A DNA stretch of 6,765 nucleotides from assembly GCA_946611445.1 (NCBI GenBank), contig CAMODP010000099.1, positions 1 to 6,765 of the forward strand, given 5' to 3'. Shown piece after piece: positions 1-5,101 of this stretch (the stretch's first letter is position 1; every line of letters begins with the position of its first letter). Under the pieces are notes generated by a model, which was given only the letters and a program-made list of their open reading frames with translations, had not been told where the DNA came from and searched no databases. The translations under genes were made by a program, and so were the position numbers. Source of the stretch: an uncultured Eubacterium sp. GTDB lineage: Bacteria; Bacillota; Clostridia; Lachnospirales; Lachnospiraceae.

Positions 1-368
1 CGACGAGCGGCTTTGAGACCGTATTTCTTACGCTCTTTCATACGCGGATCTCTGGTGAGGTATCCGGCGCTCTTGAGGGTCGGTCTGAACTCGGCGTCTG
101 CCTCGAGCAGCGCGCGTGCGATGCCGTGGCGGATGGCGCCTGCCTGTCCGGTGAAGCCGCCGCCGGCAACATTCACGAGAACATCGTATTTGTCAACATT
201 GTCGGTCGCCACGAGCGGCTGACGGACGATGGTCTTCAGGGTCTCCAGGCCGAAGTAATCATCGATGTCTCTCTTGTTGATCGTGATTTTGCCGGTTCCC
301 GGTACAAGGTATACTCTCGCGACAGATTTTTTTCTTCTTCCTGTGCCATAGAATCTTGCGCTAGCCAA
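1..368 (-). CDS. rpsI: 30S ribosomal protein S9, 3' end cut by window edge
   Basis: Small-subunit ribosomal protein S9, which sits in the 30S head with its basic C-terminal tail reaching the P-site tRNA. About 122 residues are visible, starting [19 protein letters not shown] and running through the family's glycine-rich stretch ([20 protein letters not shown]) to the basic [13 protein letters not shown]. Only the last few residues, normally ending in SKR, lie beyond position 1. The start is TTG at 366-368: no in-frame ATG is near, the S9 N-terminus aligns there, and a GGAGG motif (378-382) sits 9 nt upstream. It lies 17 nt after the rplM stop, so the two are co-transcribed, the common L13-S9 arrangement. 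Identity is certain; the TTG start is well supported. Confidence 0.97.
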   Translation of the reverse strand, partial: MASARFYGTGRRKKSVARVYLVPGTGKITINKRDIDDYFGLETLKTIVRQPLVATDNVDKYDVLVNVAGGGFTGQAGAIRHGIARALLEADAEFRPTLKSAGYLTRDPRMKERKKYGLKAAR

Positions 369-385
369 TGTCTCTTACCTCCCTC

Positions 386-814
386 TTAAAATGTGATCAC
401 TTCCGGCTTCTGAGCAGCGTGCGGATGCTCGGCACCGGTGTACACGTGAAGCTTCTTATACATCTCTCTTCCAAGGGGTCCCTTCGGCAGCATGCCTTTC
501 ACGGCCAGCTCCAGGACTCTCTCGGGATGCCTGTCAAGCATCTCCTTGAGGGTGGTCTCTTTCATTCCGCCGACATAATCGGAATGTCTGTAGTAGATTT
601 TCTGGCTGAGCTTCTTGCCGGTGACGGCAATCTTCTCGGCATTGACGATGATCACATAATCGCCGGTATCCACAAAGGGAGTAAACTCCGGTTTGTTCTT
701 TCCTCTCAGGATCTTGGCCACCTCCGAAGCGAGGCGTCCAAGGGTCTGTCCGGATGCGTCAACTACGTACCATTTCTTCTCCAGCTTATCCGGATTCGCC
801 ATATACGTTTTCAT
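386..814 (-). CDS. rplM: 50S ribosomal protein L13
   Basis: Large-subunit ribosomal protein L13, an early-assembling 23S rRNA-binding protein. The 142 residues match the usual family length (about 142-147) with no gap. Typical features are visible in order: [18 protein letters not shown] near the N-terminus, [18 protein letters not shown] at about 51-68, [13 protein letters not shown] at about 74-86, and the C-terminal [20 protein letters not shown]. The ATG at 812-814 is preceded by AGGAGG (824-829), 9 nt away. It is the first gene of the rplM-rpsI operon and is preceded by a leader of about 310 nt with its own promoter, which suggests control at the leader level. In many Firmicutes this operon follows truA; here the upstream gene is a clpX-like gene. 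Confidence 0.98.
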   Translation of the reverse strand: MKTYMANPDKLEKKWYVVDASGQTLGRLASEVAKILRGKNKPEFTPFVDTGDYVIIVNAEKIAVTGKKLSQKIYYRHSDYVGGMKETTLKEMLDRHPERVLELAVKGMLPKGPLGREMYKKLHVYTGAEHPHAAQKPEVITF

Positions 815-1124
815 GGATAAAAACCTCCTGTGTATTCAGTTAAAAAGACGCTGGCCCGTTCTCCGGCCTGCCGAAGGTTCAGAAGGTTATACAGGACACC
901 CGGACCGCTCCGAACGTCTCGTATACTTCAGCCAGGCATGCGGGATAAGCCGCACACGGGAAAACGGATCCGGAGGCCGCCACTGTCCGGATGGCTGACG
1001 TACCGGATTCTATATGCGGAAACGGGCTGCCACGGGCTTATGGCATGTCCGCATCCTGCGGCGGGAAGCTGACCGCTTTGTATTGGGAAGGTACAAAAAG
1101 GCGCACTCCTCCTGCTGCCGCACC
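815..1124 (-). promoter_or_regulatory. Long structured 5' leader of rplM-rpsI
   Basis: There is no gene in this stretch between clpX and rplM. From the promoter at 1130-1158 transcription should begin near 1123-1124, leaving about 310 nt of untranslated leader. Hairpins readable on the minus strand, in order: GGUGC/GCGCC (1120-1124 with 1100-1104) followed by a U run; a competing UUUGUA/UACAAA (1092-1097 with 1077-1082) that uses the same U run; a two-tier hairpin (1048-1054 with 1014-1020, enclosing 1040-1045 with 1028-1033); a perfect 7-bp AUCCGGA/UCCGGAU (986-992 with 968-974); UGCGG/CCGCA (950-954 with 939-943); and the terminator-like fold at 842-920. Ribosomal-protein leaders of this size are usually autogenous control sites. 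I do not recognise the Rfam L13 leader consensus by eye, so the class is unassigned. Confidence 0.55.
842..920 (-). terminator. Candidate leader attenuator just before the rplM RBS
   Basis: On the minus strand AGACGUU-c-GG (919-910) pairs with CC-AGCGUCU (854-846), giving 9 bp with one bulged C and one G-U pair, and runs directly into a U tract (846-842). It encloses a second stem, UCCGG-gugu-CCUG (904-892) with CAGGCCGGA (870-862). The structure ends about 12 nt before the AGGAGG of rplM, which is where a regulated leader terminator would lie. CCGGA/UCCGG cores also occur upstream at 968-974, 986-992 and 1002-1008, so alternative pairings that would break this terminator are available. The folding was done by eye with no energies calculated. 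Confidence 0.5.
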
Positions 1125-1125
1125 T
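1095..1125 (-). terminator. Weak terminator-like hairpin at the rplM transcript start
   Basis: AGGUGC (1125-1120) can pair with GCGCCU (1104-1099), followed by five Us (1099-1095). The loop is about 15 nt, so the hairpin is not strong. It could end transcripts coming from clpX, or act as an early attenuator on the new transcript, which starts at about its first base. The adjacent UUUGUA/UACAAA hairpin (1077-1097) would compete for the U run. No better terminator for clpX is visible. Confidence 0.25.
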
Positions 1126-1129
1126 CGCC

Positions 1130-1158
1130 ATTCTAGTACAGGCGCGGACGAAAGTCAA
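1130..1158 (-). promoter_or_regulatory. Sigma-A type promoter for rplM-rpsI
   Basis: On the minus strand the -35 box is TTGACT (1158-1153), the spacer is exactly 17 nt, and the -10 box is TAGAAT (1135-1130). Each box differs from consensus at one position. The predicted start is near 1123-1124. The -35 box overlaps the TGA stop codon of clpX (1155-1157). This is the clearest promoter in the window and makes rplM-rpsI a separate transcription unit, although readthrough from clpX is also possible. Confidence 0.85.
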
Positions 1159-2630
1159 GCAAAACTTTCCTGCATCTGCTCCCCCCGCAGTCTCTCCGGC
1201 TCTTTCCCTTCCGGGAGCTGCCATACCTGCCCTCTGGGAATGATGACCGGTCCGCCGGTATGCTCGATGTATTCTTTTGTGATAACGACCTCGCCTATAT
1301 TGTTGTCCTTGGGAATCTCATACATGATGTCCAGCATGAAATCCTCTATGATCGCCCGAAGGGCCCGGGCGCCGGTCCCCCGCTCCATGGCCTTTGCGGC
1401 GATGGCATGCAGGGCTTCGTCGGTAAAGGTGAGCTTTACCTCATCATATTCCATCAGGCGGGCATACTGCCGCAGAATCGCGTTCTTCGGCTCCCGCAGG
1501 ATTTCCACAAGCATATCCTCGGTCAGGCTTTCCAGCGCGGCTATCACCGGCAGCCTGCCCAGAAACTCGGGAATCATGCCGAAAGCCCGCAGATCTTCCG
1601 TCGTCACCTTCTGCAGGATATTCCTGTCAGCGTCGAACCGGTCCTTCAGATCTGCCTGGAATCCCATGGATGATTTCCGGTTCAGCCGCTCCCGGATCAC
1701 ATTCTCCAGATCCGGAAAGGCGCCGCCGCAGATAAAGAGAATGTCCTTTGTATTTACGGTCTCCAGAGGCACCATGGCATTCTTGCTGGTTGCTCCTACC
1801 GGAACTTCCACCTCTCCGCCCTCGAGAAGACGGAGCAGGCCCTGCTGCACGGCCTCTCCGCTGACATCCCGCTGGTTTGTGGTCTTCTTCTTGTTGATCT
1901 TGTCAATCTCATCGATAAAGATGATGCCATGCTCGGCGCGTTCCACGTCATTGTCCGCTGCCGCCAGCAGCTTGGAAACGACGCTCTCTATGTCGTCACC
2001 GATATAGCCGGCTTCCGTCAGGCTCGTGGCATCCGTCAGCGCCAGAGGCACATCCAGCAGCCGCGCCAGCGTCTGAACCAGATAGGTCTTGCCCGAACCG
2101 GTCGGTCCGATCATCAGGATGTTGGATTTCTCGATCTCCACGTCCTCTGACGGCTCTGCCAGGATCCTCTTGTAATGATTGTACACGGCCACGGAGAGCA
2201 CCTTCTTGGCGTGCTCCTGTCCCACGACATATTCATCCAGCCGTGCCTTGATCCGGTGCGGCGGCGGGACATCTTTCAGGGAAAACTTCTTTCCGCCCTT
2301 TTCCGCCGCGGCTCCGTCCTTCTGTTCTTTTTCTTTCCGCCGCGCCTGCCTGCCGCCGAACAGTCCTGACAGAGACGAGAGGTCAATCATGCTGACGTTC
2401 GGCGTGAACTTCTGCACAAGATCTCCCAGACTCAGACCGGAATTCTGCATGCCCTGCAGCCCCTGTTTCCAGCAGTCTGAGCAGATATACATGTCCCCCG
2501 GCAGCTCAATCAGCTTGCCTGCCTTGCTCTCCGGGCGGTGACATACCATACAGGATTTTTCCCTGTTTCCGGTCTCATTCCCCGACTCGTTTCCTGCTTC
2601 CTGCAGCGTGTTCTCTGTGTGATCATCCAT
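1155..2630 (-). CDS. clpX: ClpX-type AAA+ protease ATPase subunit, variant pore loop
   Basis: Hexameric AAA+ unfoldase of the ClpX family, expected to unfold cytoplasmic substrates and feed them to ClpP. The order is: a zinc-binding domain with C27xxC30 and C50xxC53; a charged low-complexity linker at about 92-115; and the AAA+ module with Walker A GPTGSGKT (175-182), pore loop GYIG (208-211), Walker B IIFIDE (236-241), arginine finger in LGRLP (R359) and sensor 2 GARALR (R422). An MGF tripeptide (322-324) stands where ClpX has its IGF ClpP-docking loop. The RKH loop of standard ClpX is replaced by roughly TSKNAMVPL (281-289). At 491 residues it is longer than the usual 420 or so; the extra length is the N-terminus, the linker and a short tail. 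The ATG at 2628-2630 has AGGAGA 10 nt upstream. It follows htrA rather than clpP or tig, so it may be a ClpX paralogue. Confidence 0.92.
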   Translation of the reverse strand: MDDHTENTLQEAGNESGNETGNREKSCMVCHRPESKAGKLIELPGDMYICSDCWKQGLQGMQNSGLSLGDLVQKFTPNVSMIDLSSLSGLFGGRQARRKEKEQKDGAAAEKGGKKFSLKDVPPPHRIKARLDEYVVGQEHAKKVLSVAVYNHYKRILAEPSEDVEIEKSNILMIGPTGSGKTYLVQTLARLLDVPLALTDATSLTEAGYIGDDIESVVSKLLAAADNDVERAEHGIIFIDEIDKINKKKTTNQRDVSGEAVQQGLLRLLEGGEVEVPVGATSKNAMVPLETVNTKDILFICGGAFPDLENVIRERLNRKSSMGFQADLKDRFDADRNILQKVTTEDLRAFGMIPEFLGRLPVIAALESLTEDMLVEILREPKNAILRQYARLMEYDEVKLTFTDEALHAIAAKAMERGTGARALRAIIEDFMLDIMYEIPKDNNIGEVVITKEYIEHTGGPVIIPRGQVWQLPEGKEPERLRGEQMQESFA

Positions 2631-2653
2631 ATGTATTACTTCTCCTGACTGTC

Positions 2654-2669
2654 TGCTGCCGCGGCAGCA
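2654..2669. repeat. 16-bp perfect palindrome between htrA and clpX
   Basis: TGCTGCCGCGGCAGCA is its own reverse complement. In RNA it forms a 6-bp GC-rich hairpin with a CGCG loop, located after the htrA stop and 8 nt before the AGGAGA of clpX. There is no T tract, so it is not an intrinsic terminator. It could be an operator, an RNA processing or stability element between two cistrons, or chance in GC-rich DNA. Confidence 0.5.
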
Positions 2670-2678
2670 ATGTCCGTC

Positions 2679-4460
2679 TCATCCATCTTCCTGCGCGGAA
2701 TCCAGCACCTGCTCCAGAACTGCACGGTCTCCCAGTGTAACCGTAACTGTCTGCTCTGTATATTCACCGGCATTCGCCCGCAGGACGACCAGCGTAACGG
2801 TATCGCCGGCTTTATAATACGTGAGCCTGTCCGTGAGCGCTTCATACGTCTTGATGGCTTTCCCGTCAACGGAAATCAGCACATCCCCCTTCAGAATGCC
2901 TGCCTCTTCGGCCGGTCCGCCCTCCACGACTGTCGTGAAGCATACCCCTTCCGGCATGCCGTACATTCTGGCGTATTCAGCCGTCACATTCGCACAGGTC
3001 ACGCCCAGATACCCCTGTTCAGCCTCGCTGTACCGCTCTCTGGTCGTCTCGTTCATCAGTTCTTCCAGGATCGGCTCCGCCTTGTTGATCGGGATAGCGT
3101 AGCCCACATTGTCTACCGTGGCGCCGGACATTGTGACGGAGCTTTTGGCCTCGTTAATGCCGACCAGCTCCCCCTTCATATTCAGAAGGGCGCCGCCGCT
3201 GTTGCCGGAATTGATCGCCGCGTCTACCTGGATCAGGTTTGAGGAGACAAAGGAATTCGTCCCGTCTGTGAGATTCAGTTCCCTGTCAAAGGCGCTCACA
3301 TAGCCGCTGGTCACAGACTGGCCGTAACCCAGTGCGTTGCCGATAACAACGATCTGTTCCCCCAGCCTCAGCGCATCTGAATCACCGATCGTGGCGACCC
3401 TGATCCGGTCCTTCGTTTCTTCGGGAATATCCTCCAGCTTCACCGCAATGACAGCCAGGTCAGCGTCCATGTCGGATCCCTTGATGACAGCCTCCGCCGC
3501 TTCCTCATCTATAAAACCTACAGAAAGCTGCGAAGCCCCCTCAACGACATGGTTATTCGTCGCTATCAGGAGTTCGGAATCATTCTGTCCGACAATAATC
3601 CCCGTTCCGGCGCCTTTTGCGGTGTACCTCTGCGATCCCCCGAAGAAGCTCTGCATCTCCATGACAGACATGGTGGAAATCGTCACCATAGAGGGCATGG
3701 AGTTTTCCGTCACGTCTGCGACGCTCATCTCTGTCCGGGCGGGAAGGACTGTCTGGGCGGCATCCTCCGGCGCGGAACTGTCGGAAGCCGTCCCGGCTGC
3801 CGCGGATTCCTCTGTTCCCGTTCCGTCTGAGGCAGCGTCTGTCCCGGCAGCGCTGTCCGCAGACACATCATCGGCCGCATCATCCGGCACAGATTCATCA
3901 GATCCGCCGCTCTCCGTTCCGGCGGCATCCGGCTCCGTACCTGCCTGCGGCAGAGCGGCGCGGGATGAATCCTGGCCGCCGTCCCCTGCCTCTGCCTGCG
4001 GATATGCGGGCGGATAGATCCGATAACCGAGCCGTATCACACCGTAGCAGACAATTCCGGCAATCAGCCCGAACACCAGCGCCATTGCAGCCAGTCTTGC
4101 CCAGCTGCGGCTGGCTGACGGTTTTTTCCGCTGTTCCGTGAAGATCCGGCGGTCCCTGTCATGCCGGTCGGCCTTCTGCTCAGACCGCATCCGGTCCTGC
4201 CCCCGATCCGGCGCGGAATTCCGGGCTGCGTCCTCCTGTTGAATATGTTCTGTCCAGAAAGATGCATCATCTTTCCTGTCCTGCCCCCAGGGGTTGACAT
4301 CCGGTCCGCTCTCTCTTCCGGACTGACGGAGCCGGGGTGAGACCCAGCTGTACATGCCGTCCTGCCCGGAGCCTGCAGACGCCCCTCCGTTTCCTTCGCT
4401 GCCGGAAGCCTTGTCAGAATCCGTATAACTGTTTTTTCCGATATCTGTCGGCTCACTCAT
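2679..4460 (-). CDS. htrA: HtrA/DegP-like membrane-anchored serine protease with PDZ domain
   Basis: Trypsin-fold quality-control protease acting outside the cytoplasmic membrane on damaged proteins. Numbered from the chosen ATG (593 aa): a hydrophilic, probably disordered cytoplasmic tail (1-120); one membrane helix (about 123-142); an Asp/Ser/Ala/Gly-rich linker (about 158-235); the protease domain with His304 in NNHVVEG, Asp334 in DADLAVI and Ser421 in SGNSGGALLN; and one PDZ domain (about 482-580) starting GYLGVTC. All three catalytic residues are present. The ATG at 4458-4460 has GAGGAG (4468-4473) 7 nt upstream; an ATG two codons earlier (4464-4466) is the alternative. The reading frame stays open to 4541, but that extension would read into the inverted-repeat region and has no better ribosome site. 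It is probably co-transcribed with clpX, 48 nt downstream. I see no convincing promoter upstream. Confidence 0.95.
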   Translation of the reverse strand: MSEPTDIGKNSYTDSDKASGSEGNGGASAGSGQDGMYSWVSPRLRQSGRESGPDVNPWGQDRKDDASFWTEHIQQEDAARNSAPDRGQDRMRSEQKADRHDRDRRIFTEQRKKPSASRSWARLAAMALVFGLIAGIVCYGVIRLGYRIYPPAYPQAEAGDGGQDSSRAALPQAGTEPDAAGTESGGSDESVPDDAADDVSADSAAGTDAASDGTGTEESAAAGTASDSSAPEDAAQTVLPARTEMSVADVTENSMPSMVTISTMSVMEMQSFFGGSQRYTAKGAGTGIIVGQNDSELLIATNNHVVEGASQLSVGFIDEEAAEAVIKGSDMDADLAVIAVKLEDIPEETKDRIRVATIGDSDALRLGEQIVVIGNALGYGQSVTSGYVSAFDRELNLTDGTNSFVSSNLIQVDAAINSGNSGGALLNMKGELVGINEAKSSVTMSGATVDNVGYAIPINKAEPILEELMNETTRERYSEAEQGYLGVTCANVTAEYARMYGMPEGVCFTTVVEGGPAEEAGILKGDVLISVDGKAIKTYEALTDRLTYYKAGDTVTLVVLRANAGEYTEQTVTVTLGDRAVLEQVLDSAQEDG

Positions 4461-4523
4461 TTTCATACTCCTCTCCGTCTCACGGAACGATCCTGCAATA
4501 GCGAAACGCCTTAAAACTGAGTA

Positions 4524-4667
4524 AAAATGAACAAGTTGCACAATCCTGGCTCAGGTGCTTCGAGTCCCGCCGGCACTTAACGATCCGCGAAGCGGGAGTT
4601 TAGTACCGCTGCGTGGACGAGGCAGCGGAAGCGTGCCTGAGCCGGATTCGTGCGACTTGTACATTTT
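4524..4667. repeat. 144-bp imperfect inverted-repeat element (MITE-like or structured RNA)
   Basis: The arms at 4524-4561 and 4628-4667 are complementary in six blocks: 4524-4529/4662-4667 (6 bp), 4531-4536/4655-4660 (6), 4538-4541/4650-4653 (4), 4542-4546/4644-4648 (5), 4548-4555/4636-4643 (8) and 4557-4561/4628-4632 (5), a total of 34 bp broken by single mismatches or small bulges. Inside lie two hairpins. The first is ACTTAAC/GTTTAGT (4575-4581 with 4598-4604, one mismatch) capped by CCGC-GAA-GCGG. The second is CGCTGC/GCAGCG (4607-4612 with 4622-4627). A competing pairing, TCCCGC/GCGGGA (4565-4570 with 4592-4597), is also possible. There is no transposase gene and no clear target duplication. 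The element lies between the HPr terminator and htrA. It could be a miniature inverted-repeat element or a structured RNA; I do not recognise the family. Confidence 0.75.
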
Positions 4668-4671
4668 CACG

Positions 4672-4724
4672 AAAAAAGCCGGAAGTGACTTACACCAGGA
4701 GAATGGCTATAAATCAATTCCGGC
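4672..4724 (-). terminator. Intrinsic terminator of the cdaA-ybbR-HPr unit
   Basis: On the minus strand GCCGGAA (4724-4718) pairs perfectly with UUCCGGC (4684-4678) and is followed at once by six Us (4677-4672). The stem continues inward after one mismatch: UGAU/GUCA, then UUAUA/UGUAA, a bulged G, and CCA/UGG, with a UUCUCC loop. That is about 19 bp in all. It lies about 100 nt after the HPr stop and only a few bases before the inverted-repeat element begins. On the plus strand the same hairpin is followed by GTTTTG, so weak bidirectional function is possible. Confidence 0.85.
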
Positions 4725-4822
4725 GTTTTGTATACCAGCCCATACCCTGCTTTCATACACAGAGCTTATTCTAAGCGAAATATGTGACGGTTCTGTGAAA
4801 TAATGATCCGGTCCAAAAAATA
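4725..4822 (-). other. HPr 3' untranslated region, gene-free
   Basis: Between the HPr stop and its terminator there is no credible reading frame and no clear promoter on either strand. A small nested fold is visible: CACAGA/TCTGTG (4758-4763 with 4792-4797) encloses a perfect 5-bp hairpin GCTTA-TTC-TAAGC (4764-4776). It may be an mRNA 3'-end structure; no function can be assigned. The rest of the gene-free stretch on the htrA side (4461-4523) holds only the htrA ribosome binding site. Confidence 0.4.
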
Positions 4823-5077
4823 TCAGAGTTCTTGCAGAAGCGCCTTCAGGGCTTCTGCCGCTTCCTCCTCGTCCGGACCGTCAAAGGTCAGCTGTATCGT
4901 ATCCCCGCAGCGGACACAGACGCCCAGTATGCTCAGTACGCTCTTGGCATTTGCCGTCACACTTCCGTGTTCCAGCGTAATGCGGCACGAAAACAGCAGG
5001 GCGGTCTCGCTCAGCTTTGCCGCGGGCCGCAGGTGCAGCCCTGACGGATCGTTCACTGTAACATTTTTCCTGATCAT
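4823..5077 (-). CDS. HPr-family phosphocarrier protein
   Basis: Small cytoplasmic phosphocarrier of 84 residues, the normal HPr size. The active-site segment SGLHLRPAA places His15, the residue phosphorylated by PTS enzyme I, and Arg17 at canonical positions. Ser46 in TANAKSVLSI matches the site phosphorylated by HPr kinase in Gram-positive bacteria, so both the transport and the regulatory role are chemically possible. The C-terminus has the usual acidic helix (DEEEAAEALKALL). It starts 24 nt after the ybbR stop and so belongs to the cdaA-ybbR unit. The ATG at 5075-5077 has only a weak AGGTG motif, and that motif lies in a hairpin. I leave the symbol blank because it may be either the main ptsH or a paralogue; no other PTS gene is in view. 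Confidence 0.92.
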   Translation of the reverse strand: MIRKNVTVNDPSGLHLRPAAKLSETALLFSCRITLEHGSVTANAKSVLSILGVCVRCGDTIQLTFDGPDEEEAAEALKALLQEL

Positions 5078-5084
5078 GCCATCA

Positions 5085-5100
5085 CCTGTCCCGGAACAGG
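5085..5100 (-). promoter_or_regulatory. Hairpin covering the HPr ribosome binding site
   Basis: CCUGUU-CCGG-GACAGG (5100-5085, minus strand) forms a 6-bp hairpin, including one U-G pair, in the 24-nt gap between ybbR and the HPr gene. Its 3' arm contains the AGG of the only Shine-Dalgarno-like motif, AGGUG, 5-7 nt before the HPr ATG. This could lower independent initiation and tie HPr synthesis to translation of ybbR. Confidence 0.4.
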
Positions 5101-5101
5101 G

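Noticed and set aside
961..992. AUCCGGA/UCCGGAU hairpin followed by UUUU as a possible second terminator in the leader
   Set aside because: The loop is 11 nt, three bases separate the stem from only four Us, and the run is then broken by CCC. It is kept as a leader hairpin, not called as a terminator.
991..2007. Long open frame on the plus strand opposite clpX
   Set aside because: It is Ser/Arg-rich with no family resemblance, and lies antisense to a well-supported clpX gene and across the rplM leader and promoter. It is a compositional shadow.
4461..4541. Upstream extension of the htrA reading frame to an ATG at 4541
   Set aside because: The extra residues have no signal-peptide or HtrA-like character and the extension begins inside the inverted-repeat arm. 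A good ribosome site precedes the ATG at 4460.
4551..4577. TTCGAGTCCCGCCGGCAC on the plus strand resembles the T-loop and 3' acceptor strand of a tRNA
   Set aside because: The bases before TTCGA do not pair with those after it as a T stem, and no matching 5' acceptor strand, D arm or anticodon arm is present. The segment is better explained as part of the inverted-repeat element.
4467..4670. Promoter for htrA
   Set aside because: I searched the minus strand for paired -35 and -10 boxes and found only poor matches, such as TTGTTC or TTTACT with no acceptable -10 at 16-18 nt. Nothing is firm enough to list.
4763..4800. TTCACA and TAGAAT boxes on the minus strand in the HPr 3' region
   Set aside because: The spacing is about 20 nt and the -35 match is weak; any transcript would run straight into the terminator at 4724-4672.
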